Part shown: piece after piece, positions 6,193 through 12,380 of the stretch | Position numbering within the stretch: position 1 is the first letter of the stretch | How the letters are laid out: each line of letters opens with the position of its first letter | The notes under the pieces: model-generated | What the model was told of the DNA's origin: nothing | Seen by the model: the letters and a program-made list of their open reading frames with translations, nothing else | Databases searched by the model: none | From: Candidatus Woesearchaeota archaeon | GTDB taxonomy: Archaea; Nanobdellota; Nanobdellia; Woesearchaeales; JACRKL01 | Length of the DNA: 12,380 nt | Reading direction: 5' to 3' | NCBI GenBank assembly: GCA_016219795.1 | Contig: JACRKK010000073.1 | Location: 1 to 12,380 of the forward strand | Made by a program: the position numbers and the translations under genes

Positions 6193-6969
6193 ATGAAAAT
6201 TGATATCACCGAAAAAAAACAGGACACCATGGAATTTACACTTAAAAAGGTTAGCACCAGTTTCGCCAACGGCCTGCGTAGGATTATGATTAACAAAGTA
6301 CCTACCATGGCATTAGACACTCTTGAAATCAAAAAAAATTCGTCCGTGCTCTATGATGGGGTACTTGCACACAGGCTTGGTTTGATAGTGCTAAAAACGG
6401 ACTTAAAATCATACGTTCTTCCGCAGGATTGCACCTGCAAAGGAGAAGGATGCGCACGCTGCATGCTTAAATTTACGTTAAAAGGCAAGGGTCCCAAAAC
6501 ACTCTATGCATCGGACTTAAAGAGTGACGACCCTAAAGTAAAACCAGTCTTTGAAGAGACGTTGCTGGTAAAGCTTCTGCCTGAACAGGAGATTAATCTG
6601 GTAGGGTATGCACGGTTGGGATGCGGAAAGCAGCATGCCAAATGGAGTCCAGGGCATGTTCATTATACTTATGAATCCACAATCACCGTCAATAACAACA
6701 GTTCAAAAGGTGATGCATTTAAAGCAAAATATCCACCACAGGTCTTTGATAAAAATGGCAAGATTGACAAGCAAAAGATTATCGAGCTTAATCTGGTTGA
6801 TGCCTGTGACGGTGTATGTGATGATATTGTGAAAGTAGACTATGATCCTGAAAGTTTTGTCTTCCATATAGAAGCATGGGGACAGCTCTCACCCAAAGCA
6901 ATGGTTGTTGAAGCAGCATCCATCATTGAAGCACAGATGGAAACATTTGCAAAAGCAATCAAAGCATAA
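6193..6969 (+). CDS. rpoD: DNA-directed RNA polymerase subunit D (Rpo3)
   Basis: Rpo3 forms the assembly platform with Rpo11, as bacterial alpha and eukaryotic Rpb3 do. The dimerisation part (FANGLRRIMINKVPTMALDTLEI, 24-46) and HRLGLIVL are clear. Cys80, Cys82, Cys87 and Cys90 form a compact four-cysteine cluster (CTCKGEGCARC) in the inserted domain, a possible metal site. HAKWSPGHVHY (148-158) is typical. The domain that holds an iron-sulphur cluster in many archaea (about 178-212) keeps only two cysteines, Cys205 and Cys209, with YPPQVF where a cysteine is common. A canonical 4Fe-4S cluster there is therefore unlikely. Position after uS11 is the standard archaeal order. Confidence 0.95.
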   Translation: MKIDITEKKQDTMEFTLKKVSTSFANGLRRIMINKVPTMALDTLEIKKNSSVLYDGVLAHRLGLIVLKTDLKSYVLPQDCTCKGEGCARCMLKFTLKGKGPKTLYASDLKSDDPKVKPVFEETLLVKLLPEQEINLVGYARLGCGKQHAKWSPGHVHYTYESTITVNNNSSKGDAFKAKYPPQVFDKNGKIDKQKIIELNLVDACDGVCDDIVKVDYDPESFVFHIEAWGQLSPKAMVVEAASIIEAQMETFAKAIKA

Positions 6970-7036
6970 TGCCCAAAAACAGGTTTTGTGCATGACGCAC
7001 CAAATCTTGAGAAGACTATTCTACTACTGCACATCT

Positions 7037-7120
7037 GCGGGGGTGCCGGAGTGGTCAAACGGGCTAGGTTGAGGGCCTAGTGGCTTAGTGCCTGCGCGGG
7101 TTCAAACCCCGTCTCCCGCA
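7037..7120 (+). tRNA. tRNA-Leu (anticodon GAG)
   Basis: A complete cloverleaf can be drawn: acceptor 7037-7043 with 7113-7119 (one G-U pair), D stem CCG/CGG, and anticodon stem CTAGG/CCTAG (7064-7068 with 7076-7080). The loop is TTGAGGG, with GAG at 7071-7073, followed by a long variable arm (GGC/GCC stem) and a T arm with TTCAAAC loop at 7101-7107. The discriminator base is A at 7120. The long variable arm and the anticodon give Leu for CUC/CUU codons. No intron and no encoded CCA. It lies inside the ribosomal cluster, eight bases before the eL18 ATG, as in the S9 operon of some haloarchaea. Confidence 0.97.
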
Positions 7121-7128
7121 TTACTATC

Positions 7129-7488
7129 ATGAAACGAACATTTACTAACACAGAGCTGGTTGAGCTCATAGGCGAGCTTAAGAAAACCGCCAGCCAAGAA
7201 GAGGTCAAGATTTGGAAAGCGGTAGCTATTCAACTTGAGGCTCCTGCAAGAAAACGTAGGGTTGTCAATCTTCATAGTATTAACGCCCACACCAAAGACA
7301 ACGATGTTGTTGTTGTTCCGGGCAAGGTACTTGCATCAGGCGATCTTGATCACACTGTATCAATTGCAGCCTTTTCCTTTTCAGGACAGGCCAAGGAAAA
7401 AATACATCAGGCCAAAGGAGAGGCAATGAGCATTAGTGAACTAGTGCAGAAAAATCCAAAAGGAGCAAAGGTGAAGATACTTGGCTGA
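7129..7488 (+). CDS. rpl18e: 50S ribosomal protein eL18
   Basis: Archaeal/eukaryotic large-subunit protein with no ordinary bacterial equivalent. The 119-residue length fits archaeal L18e, and ARKRRVVNLHSINAHTK and VVVPGKVLASGDLDHTVSIAAFSFS are characteristic. The ATG lies only eight bases after the mature tRNA-Leu end and has no Shine-Dalgarno sequence. tRNA processing would leave a nearly leaderless eL18 mRNA. The stop overlaps the uL13 start by eight bases. Confidence 0.95.
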   Translation: MKRTFTNTELVELIGELKKTASQEEVKIWKAVAIQLEAPARKRRVVNLHSINAHTKDNDVVVVPGKVLASGDLDHTVSIAAFSFSGQAKEKIHQAKGEAMSISELVQKNPKGAKVKILG

Positions 7489-7909
7489 TCCTCTTATCTA
7501 TGATGCATCTGGCATGATTGTTGGCAGACTGGCTACAGTGATTGCAAAACAGGCAATACTTGGCAAAAGAATCATCATTGTCAACTGTGAATCAGCAGTC
7601 ATTGTGGGAAAACGTGAGACTGTCCTTGGTGATTTCAAGCACTGGCGCAGCCGTGGAAAACCGCGAAAAGGCCCATTTTTCCCAAGGCAGTCACACATGA
7701 TTGTCAAACGCATTATCAGAGGGATGCTTCCCTGGAAGAGAGATAAAGGCAGAGAAGCATACAGCAGGATTATATGTTATATAGGAGTTCCAAAGCAATT
7801 ACAGGGAAAGCAGACGATTAAACTACCAAAAGCAGACGTCCATACAAAGGAGCGGATGTTTGTAACGGTTGGTGAAATGTCTAATCTTATTGGAGGATCG
7901 CAGGTGTAG
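7481..7909 (+). CDS. rpl13: 50S ribosomal protein uL13 (TTG start)
   Basis: Large-subunit assembly protein of 142 residues. Visible motifs are GRLATVIAKQAILGKRIIIVNCE, the basic DFKHWRSRGKPRKGPFFPRQ, and RGMLPWKRDKGREAYSR with a Y-IGVP strand after it. The start is a TTG inside the end of eL18. It is preceded at the right distance by AGGTGA (7469-7474), and no ATG lies before the conserved GRLA region except one at residue 12, which would delete the first strand. The eight-base overlap implies coupling with eL18. Confidence 0.94.
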   Translation: MADPLIYDASGMIVGRLATVIAKQAILGKRIIIVNCESAVIVGKRETVLGDFKHWRSRGKPRKGPFFPRQSHMIVKRIIRGMLPWKRDKGREAYSRIICYIGVPKQLQGKQTIKLPKADVHTKERMFVTVGEMSNLIGGSQV

Positions 7910-7912
7910 CTT

Positions 7913-8320
7913 ATGAGTGAACAAAAAATAATCCATATATCAGGAAAAAGGAAACGGGCAATTGCCCGCGTAACGGTACGAGCAGGTAATGGCTCAGTAC
8001 GTATCAACAGCAGGATGCTCGATTCTTATGAGCCTAAGCTAGCGCGCATGAAAATAAGTGAGCCGCTTATCCTTTCTGGTGACTTGGCTGGAAAGATTAA
8101 TGTAGATGTGGCTGTCCAGGGAGGCGGCCAGGTATCTCAGGCAGGTGCCATTCGTCTGGGGATTGGACGAGCACTTGTTGCTTACAGTAAAGACGACCAG
8201 CTTAAGCAAACGCTTCTTGATTATGATAGGACGCTTCTGGTAGCAGACGTGCGAAGAAAGGAAACGCGAAAGCCAAACGATTCCAAAGCGCGTGCCAAGA
8301 GACAGAAGTCGTACAGATAA
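7913..8320 (+). CDS. rps9: 30S ribosomal protein uS9
   Basis: S9 of the 30S head, whose C-terminal tail reaches the P-site tRNA. Its 135 residues include GKRKRAIARVTVRAGNGSVRIN, QGGGQVSQAGAIRLGIGRAL and the conserved basic end RKPNDSKARAKRQKSYR. It starts three bases after the uL13 stop, with AGGTG at 7902-7906 as ribosome-binding site. It is the last gene of the cluster here. The rpoN (Rpo10)/enolase/uS2 genes that often follow in euryarchaea are absent from the window. Confidence 0.96.
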   Translation: MSEQKIIHISGKRKRAIARVTVRAGNGSVRINSRMLDSYEPKLARMKISEPLILSGDLAGKINVDVAVQGGGQVSQAGAIRLGIGRALVAYSKDDQLKQTLLDYDRTLLVADVRRKETRKPNDSKARAKRQKSYR

Positions 8321-8321
8321 A

Positions 8322-8346
8322 TTCTTCTTTTTTGTGTTTTTCTTTA
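8322..8346 (+). terminator. T-rich terminator after uS9
   Basis: Two bases after the uS9 stop comes a tract of mostly T with runs of 6, 5 and 3. T-rich tracts are the usual archaeal termination signal, and this one ends the ribosomal operon before the convergent serA gene. Confidence 0.65.
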
Positions 8347-8347
8347 T

Positions 8348-8386
8348 AGAGAATTTTGATTAACCATCTATTTGTCAAAATTCTCT
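8348..8386. repeat. Perfect 12-bp inverted repeat, copy 1
   Basis: AGAGAATTTTGA (8348-8359) is matched perfectly by TCAAAATTCTCT (8375-8386) around a 15-base loop containing AACCAT. It lies between convergent operons and resembles the second inverted repeat one base downstream. Confidence 0.8.
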
Positions 8387-8387
8387 T

Positions 8388-8428
8388 AGAGGGATTTGAC
8401 TAAAACCATGGGTTATTCAAATTCCTCT
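8388..8428. repeat. 12-bp inverted repeat, copy 2
   Basis: AGAGGGATTTGA (8388-8399) pairs with TCAAATTCCTCT (8417-8428) with one G-U, around a 17-base loop that also contains AACCAT. The right arm runs into the serA stop codon (8427-8429), so on the minus strand it forms the 3' end of the serine operon mRNA and may help end or protect it. Confidence 0.75.
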
Positions 8429-10076
8429 ATACCCCAAAACTTCTGCAAAGATGCACACCTTTATTCTGAAGGGACTGATGGATGTGCTTAACTTCTTCCT
8501 CTGAAAGCTTGCGGGATAAATTATAGAGCGAAAGGGCAGTGCCATTGACACCCGTATTAACCAAGGATTCAACGTTGATCCTGTTTGCTGCTAGGTAATC
8601 TGCCACTAAGGCAATGACCCCTGGGACATTGCTATGCTTTATCACCAAATGATTGCCGCAGGGGTTGTATAAAAGAGGGATGCCCAGCATTTGTGTAAGA
8701 TGCCCGGTATTCCCAAACAGCGAAGCCTCAATGTAGCAGGATGCCTCCTGCTTGCGGAACATAATTCCTATTTGGTTTGCGTAGCTACCTAGATGGGGAT
8801 CATGCGCAATGGATATCTTTACCCCTCGCTCCTCAGCAAACATTTTTGCATTGACCGGGGTGATTGTCTCATGCCATGCCTGTAGCATGCCTGTAATGAC
8901 ACTGCCACTGATGGGCAGATAGTCTCTCTCCTTGATAGTGCCTGCAAATGTGATTTCTAGAGCATCAGGAATCCCCCCATCCATCAGCCCTGCAGCAAAG
9001 GATCCTGCAGATTTCGCTAGATCCATAAATCCCTGTCCTTCCTTGCTGATATGGACATAATTCACTGCGTTAAGTATGGCACCCTCTTTGAGGTAGCGCA
9101 ACGCCTGTTCTCCCGCACCAGCAAGAGCATGTTCATTGGCTTCCAGGGTACTTGCACCCAGGTGCGGGGTAACTGATGCTACCTGCTGCGGAAATCGCCT
9201 GATGATTTCCTTCACCAATGGTACAGCCTCCTGCTCTTTGGGGAGATCTCCTTCATGGAAAACGTCAAAAGCGCAGCGCAGGTCTTTTCGTTTTTCTAAG
9301 GCACAGCAAAGGCCCTCCCTATCAACAACTTCTGCTCGTGCTGCATTAATAAGTGCTCCCCCCAGAGGCATTCTGCAAAGTAATTCTTCGGTGACTATCC
9401 CTCGCGTCTCATCAGTAAGATTCATATGAAGAGTAACAACATCATAAGTAAAGCACTCTTCAAGACTTAACCGCTTTACTTCTTGCGTTTGAAAGACTTC
9501 ATCACGCTGATAGGGATCATAGGCACCTACTTCCATCCCAAGCCCCTTTGCCTTCTGAGCAACAAGTATGCCAATGCTTCCCAGGCCAAGAATCGCAAGA
9601 CGTTTGCCCATAATTTCTCTGCCCACATATTTCGATTTGAGAAAAAAACCGTCACGTGTTGTTCTATCCGCATGGTGGACATGTCTATAAATATTAAATA
9701 GGTGTGCAAAGACCAGTTCTGCAACAGCATTTGCGTTTCTTCCTGGTGTATTTTCAACAAGCTTGTTCATTTTTGTTGCATAGGTTGTATCGATAGTGTC
9801 AGTGCCAACCCCAGCCCTGATAAAAAGACCCGTATCAGCGGCAGCGTCTATGATGCGCCGGTTTACTTTATCGCTACGTATAATTATCACCTGAAATCCT
9901 GCCAGGCGTTTGCAAAGATCCTCAGACCCAAGTCCATCAAGTTCTGCAAGCCCTTTTGGCAGCCTGTCCACCAGAATACCCTGCTCCTCCAGCAGAGTTT
10001 GTAGGGGCCCCCATATTTCATCCTTGATGACCGTTGCGATAAGCACTTTGGTTGGGGGGGTGGGGATTGGATTCAT
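8427..10076 (-). CDS. serA: D-3-phosphoglycerate dehydrogenase
   Basis: First enzyme of serine synthesis, oxidising 3-phosphoglycerate with NAD. Domains in order: substrate-binding part (about 10-110, with IIIRSDKVNRRIID and GRNANAVAE), Rossmann domain with GLGSIG (164-169) and Asp187 after the second strand, return of the substrate domain, an intervening regulatory domain (about 350-470), and a C-terminal ACT domain (about 475-549, GVIALVADYLAANRINVESL). This is the long SerA type. Catalytic Arg247 (NAARAEVVD) and His305 (TPHLGAST) are present. The usual Glu of DVF-x-x-EP is displaced one residue to Glu275 (DVFHEGD), with about seven extra residues before the His. The start overlaps the serC stop as ATGA and has GAGGTGA (10081-10087) upstream. 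The ACT domain suggests serine feedback, by family knowledge. Confidence 0.93.
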   Translation of the reverse strand: MNPIPTPPTKVLIATVIKDEIWGPLQTLLEEQGILVDRLPKGLAELDGLGSEDLCKRLAGFQVIIIRSDKVNRRIIDAAADTGLFIRAGVGTDTIDTTYATKMNKLVENTPGRNANAVAELVFAHLFNIYRHVHHADRTTRDGFFLKSKYVGREIMGKRLAILGLGSIGILVAQKAKGLGMEVGAYDPYQRDEVFQTQEVKRLSLEECFTYDVVTLHMNLTDETRGIVTEELLCRMPLGGALINAARAEVVDREGLCCALEKRKDLRCAFDVFHEGDLPKEQEAVPLVKEIIRRFPQQVASVTPHLGASTLEANEHALAGAGEQALRYLKEGAILNAVNYVHISKEGQGFMDLAKSAGSFAAGLMDGGIPDALEITFAGTIKERDYLPISGSVITGMLQAWHETITPVNAKMFAEERGVKISIAHDPHLGSYANQIGIMFRKQEASCYIEASLFGNTGHLTQMLGIPLLYNPCGNHLVIKHSNVPGVIALVADYLAANRINVESLVNTGVNGTALSLYNLSRKLSEEEVKHIHQSLQNKGVHLCRSFGV

Positions 10077-11164
10077 ACGCTCACCTCTTTTTTAAGCAGG
10101 GCACAAAGATGTTGGATATCCTGCAGACTATGCGCAGGAAAGTTGCCTATACGCAAATGTTTTTCTTTGTATTCACCATACCCATACCCCAGGACAAGCC
10201 CTTGCGCCTCCAGGTGCTTGATGCATGTGCGGGAGCCCCCGTCAACCTCGGCAACAATCACTGTAGTTGAACGATCATGGGGATCATGCACAAACGGAGC
10301 AAGACCCGGCGTCTGTTCAAGAGTATTATAGAGCAGCATTGCTTTTTTGTTAGTTTCGCTACGGATGGTCTCGATACCTTGTGAAAGCATCTCGTCACCT
10401 ATTTTTCCTAAGAGATAAATACCCAGGACATTAGGCGTCTCTGGGGTCTGATGAGCATCTGCCTTTGCAGCAAACTCCGGCAGCGCATGATAGCTTCCAA
10501 TACTACAGCCACTATTCCTGAGTTCTTTCGCCCGCTCAATAACCCGGTCAGAGGCAAGGAGCACCCCAAGGCCTGAAGGGAGTCCAAAGCATTTCTGGAC
10601 TGAAAAGAATGCAGCATCAACACCCGCCAGGTCAATATCCATACAGGGCACTGCAGAAACAATATCTACTGCAATGAGTGTGTGAGGATTCTGTTCCCGC
10701 AAATGTTGGATGAACCGGGGAGATGTAGCAACCCCTGTTGCAGTCTCGTTCTGGGTTACGCAAATCAGTTCTATATCAGAGGAAAGCCCAGGGGCCAGTA
10801 CCCCAAATCCATTTCCTGCAGATATCTCGTGCCTCAGTGCGTTGTTACCCAGCTCCTTAGATGTTTCAAAAAAGCGTTTGGAAAACGCCCCATTTACAAA
10901 GTGATAGCTTTTTTTTGCAACCGTTCCCTGTATCAGACGCTCCATACATTCTGTTGCAGACCCAAGAAAAAGGACATGATACGCTGGCGGCAGGTTTAAA
11001 AGCGTGCGCAGAGATGCTACGGTCTGTGCGTAGATCTTCTTGAAACTCTCGCTGCGGTGTGAAATAGAGCACACACCACGTTCTACTGCGTCTAAGATGT
11101 GGCGGTGCAAAGAAGGGTATAGATGGCTTGGCCCGGGTGTAAAATAACGCGGTTTTTCTTGCAT
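10073..11164 (-). CDS. serC: Phosphoserine aminotransferase (class V fold)
   Basis: PLP enzyme converting 3-phosphohydroxypyruvate and glutamate to phosphoserine and 2-oxoglutarate. The 363 residues begin with YFTPGPSHLYP, then HRSESFKKIY (36-45) typical of phosphoserine aminotransferases, LFLGSATECMERL, Asp167 for the pyridine nitrogen (AVDIVSA) and the presumed Schiff-base Lys191 in FSVQKCFGLPSG. Class V relatives such as serine-pyruvate or alanine-glyoxylate aminotransferases share the fold. The position between serB and serA decides for SerC. It begins six bases after serB, with AGAGGTGA overlapping the serB stop, and ends overlapping serA by four bases. Confidence 0.88.
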   Translation of the reverse strand: MQEKPRYFTPGPSHLYPSLHRHILDAVERGVCSISHRSESFKKIYAQTVASLRTLLNLPPAYHVLFLGSATECMERLIQGTVAKKSYHFVNGAFSKRFFETSKELGNNALRHEISAGNGFGVLAPGLSSDIELICVTQNETATGVATSPRFIQHLREQNPHTLIAVDIVSAVPCMDIDLAGVDAAFFSVQKCFGLPSGLGVLLASDRVIERAKELRNSGCSIGSYHALPEFAAKADAHQTPETPNVLGIYLLGKIGDEMLSQGIETIRSETNKKAMLLYNTLEQTPGLAPFVHDPHDRSTTVIVAEVDGGSRTCIKHLEAQGLVLGYGYGEYKEKHLRIGNFPAHSLQDIQHLCALLKKEVSV

Positions 11165-11170
11165 TCTGAT

Positions 11171-11878
11171 TCACCTCTTTCTGCTTCTGAGAGCAATAAA
11201 TGCATCAAATGAAGGAAGGATATGGTCTGCAAGAGCAATGATTGCATCCCTTCGGCAATTCTCGGTAAATGCATAGAATGTCGTAGCAATGCCTTGCTTC
11301 TTCAGCTCATAATCTGTGTACCCATCCCCTATAATGCTGATCTTACCATGCAAGCCTAATGCTGCTACTGCACGGCATTTTCCTTGAGCTTGTGCTAGGG
11401 GATTCTGGGAATCAAATCCGTTGATGGTACCATCTTCTGCAAAGCAGAAGGTGTTTGCCAGCACATGGTAGTCAGCAATCCCATACAATGCAACAACCGG
11501 AAGAATAAACTCCTTAAAGCCTCCGGAGATAATATAGATCTGACCCTGATTATGCACAAAAAAGTCTTTGTTTCTACTGATAGAAGGTGAGATGCTCTGC
11601 TTAAGTACCGTAATTAATAGGGGTAAATCGCTGCGGTGTGCCTTGATTAATGCCAGGCGCCGTGCCAGTGATTCGGGAAAGGGTATTTTTCCTCCCATTC
11701 CCAAAATGGTGATTTCCTGTATTGCTGCAAGCGTGTCCTTGGGTGAGGATACAGCGCCTTTTCTATCTAGTACCAAAGCTGCAAGCTCATCAATACTTTC
11801 AACGCTGACAAATGTGCTGTCAAAATCAATGAACAGCGTTTCTTCCGAATCTAAGCGCAAGGGTTCCATAACCATCAT
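11171..11878 (-). CDS. serB: Phosphoserine phosphatase (HAD family)
   Basis: Last step of serine synthesis, hydrolysing phosphoserine. All HAD motifs are seen: DFDST (nucleophile and acid Asp pair, about residue 18 on), SGG about 100 residues later (IISGGFKEF), the Lys of QAQGKCRAV, and the metal-binding GDGYTD. The cap between motifs I and II is helical and contains the ESIDEL/GMGGKIPFPESL segment of phosphoserine phosphatases. Length about 235 residues. Start candidates are ATGs at 11878, 11875 and 11869; the TATA box best fits 11869 as a leaderless start. First gene of the operon; the adjacent serC and serA make the substrate assignment safe. Confidence 0.9.
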   Translation of the reverse strand: MMVMEPLRLDSEETLFIDFDSTFVSVESIDELAALVLDRKGAVSSPKDTLAAIQEITILGMGGKIPFPESLARRLALIKAHRSDLPLLITVLKQSISPSISRNKDFFVHNQGQIYIISGGFKEFILPVVALYGIADYHVLANTFCFAEDGTINGFDSQNPLAQAQGKCRAVAALGLHGKISIIGDGYTDYELKKQGIATTFYAFTENCRRDAIIALADHILPSFDAFIALRSRKR

Positions 11879-11890
11879 CAAAAAATGGTG

Positions 11891-11900
11891 TAGATATACC
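11891..11900 (-). promoter_or_regulatory. TATA box of the serBCA operon
   Basis: On the minus strand the sequence reads GGTATATCTA. Its centre is about 26 bases before the ATG at 11869 and 17 before that at 11878. With usual archaeal spacing the transcript would begin at or very near the serB start codon. No Shine-Dalgarno sequence is seen. Confidence 0.6.
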
Positions 11901-11980
11901 CGGTGGTTTTTATGTGCTTTGACCTATCTGGGCTAAGAGGGGATAAAATGTCAAAAAAACGAAAAATATTAAAGAATAGA

Positions 11981-11996
11981 CTTATTTTAATTAAAA
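11981..11996 (+). promoter_or_regulatory. TATA-like element with a 12-bp palindrome
   Basis: CTTATTTTAATTAAAA contains the perfect palindrome TTTTAATTAAAA (11985-11996). It lies 25-40 bases upstream of the ATG at 12021, the right place for a TATA box, and could also serve as an operator for a dimeric regulator. AT-rich palindromes arise easily, so the operator role is only a possibility. Confidence 0.4.
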
Positions 11997-12020
11997 GTGA
12001 CCAAAATCGAGGACCTTACT

Positions 12021-12380
12021 ATGCACACGATCCGCGCCCAGGTATGGAAGGCTATAGAGACAGATGCTGCAGCAAAAAAGGACCTTTCACGAAATGTTAT
12101 TAATGTCAGGGCACTGGCAAAATACCTTCTTTCTGAGTATAAAATTAATGCAACTCTTGAGGCAGTAATCTCATCCATCCGTCGTTATCGACGCCAGCCT
12201 CTTGCAAAAGGTGAGGCAACAAGGGTGTACAGCCTCTTAAAGCAGGCAAAGATACGCACACTCACCAAGATGGCATCGCTGGCACTTAAAAAAAATGAAG
12301 AGGTGCACCAAAAGATTGGGGCACTGCTTCCTTCGATAAATTCTACCGGGGGCGAAGTTCTTCGTGTCATGGAAGGGGCG
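12021..12380 (+). CDS. N-terminal part of probable ACT-domain-type archaeal protein (runs off window)
   Basis: An open frame of 120 codons continues past the window end. The N-terminal part, with DLSRNVINVRALAKYLLSEY and LEAVISSIRRYRR, resembles the helical (winged-helix-like) N-terminus that I recall from archaeal proteins carrying a C-terminal ACT domain. The ACT part would lie beyond the window, so this is inference. Codon use is ordinary and the frame competes with only short frames. The ATG at 12021 is preferred. An in-frame GTG at 11997 would add eight residues (an upstream TAA at 11988 bounds the frame), and no strong ribosome-binding site decides. It diverges from serBCA, and a role in sensing an amino acid or controlling that operon is possible but unproven. 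Confidence 0.72.
   Translation, partial: MHTIRAQVWKAIETDAAAKKDLSRNVINVRALAKYLLSEYKINATLEAVISSIRRYRRQPLAKGEATRVYSLLKQAKIRTLTKMASLALKKNEEVHQKIGALLPSINSTGGEVLRVMEGA

Noticed and set aside
11948..12103. About 51-codon plus-strand frame beginning MSKKRKILKN
   Set aside because: It overlaps the start of the better-supported frame at 12021 in another register and covers the TATA-like region. A leader peptide cannot be excluded but nothing supports it.
1..12380. CRISPR arrays, insertion sequences or toxin-antitoxin genes
   Set aside because: No regularly spaced direct repeats, transposase motifs, or toxin-antitoxin pairs were seen by reading both strands.

Overview
The window looks archaeal. It carries the archaeal/eukaryotic-type ribosomal proteins eL18 and eL41, archaeal-type uS13, uS4, uS11, uL13 and uS9, an archaeal RNA polymerase subunit D, a tRNA without encoded CCA, TATA-box promoters, and several starts at or near the predicted transcription start. 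A bacterial-type lipoprotein transferase (Lgt), a complete phosphorylated serine pathway and several unrecognised small proteins would suit a DPANN-type archaeon (for example Woesearchaeota-like), but that placement is inference from gene content only.

Layout. (1) Positions 1-124 look like the extreme 3' end of a 23S rRNA gene; no 5S rRNA follows. (2) Positions 213-3601 hold four plus-strand genes of unknown function: a large helical protein, a small coiled-coil protein, a short membrane-anchored protein and a second helical protein. (3) At 3672-4448 is lgt, immediately followed by a 33-codon gene for eL41 (4475-4576) that is easy to overlook. (4) Positions 4697-8320 are a ribosomal/transcription cluster in the classic archaeal order uS13-uS4-uS11-rpoD-tRNA-Leu(GAG)-eL18-uL13-uS9, preceded by a TATA box and a leader with a strong hairpin. 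(5) Positions 8321-8428 are a convergent intergenic region with a T-rich terminator and two related inverted repeats. (6) Positions 11878-8427 on the minus strand are a compact serB-serC-serA operon, enough to make serine from 3-phosphoglycerate. (7) Diverging from it, a gene starting near 12021 runs off the window; its N-terminus resembles archaeal helical/ACT-domain proteins and might sense amino acids.

How the parts work together. The ribosomal cluster makes small- and large-subunit proteins plus the RNA polymerase assembly subunit. Its embedded tRNA must be cut out, which would leave eL18 an almost leaderless mRNA. The serine operon is translationally coupled (ATGA overlap between serC and serA; strong GAGGTGA sites before serC and serA). 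The four unknown genes next to lgt are the best candidates here for an undescribed system. ORF3 has a membrane segment ending in a cysteine that weakly resembles a lipobox, and it lies upstream of an Lgt that lacks a histidine essential in the E. coli enzyme.
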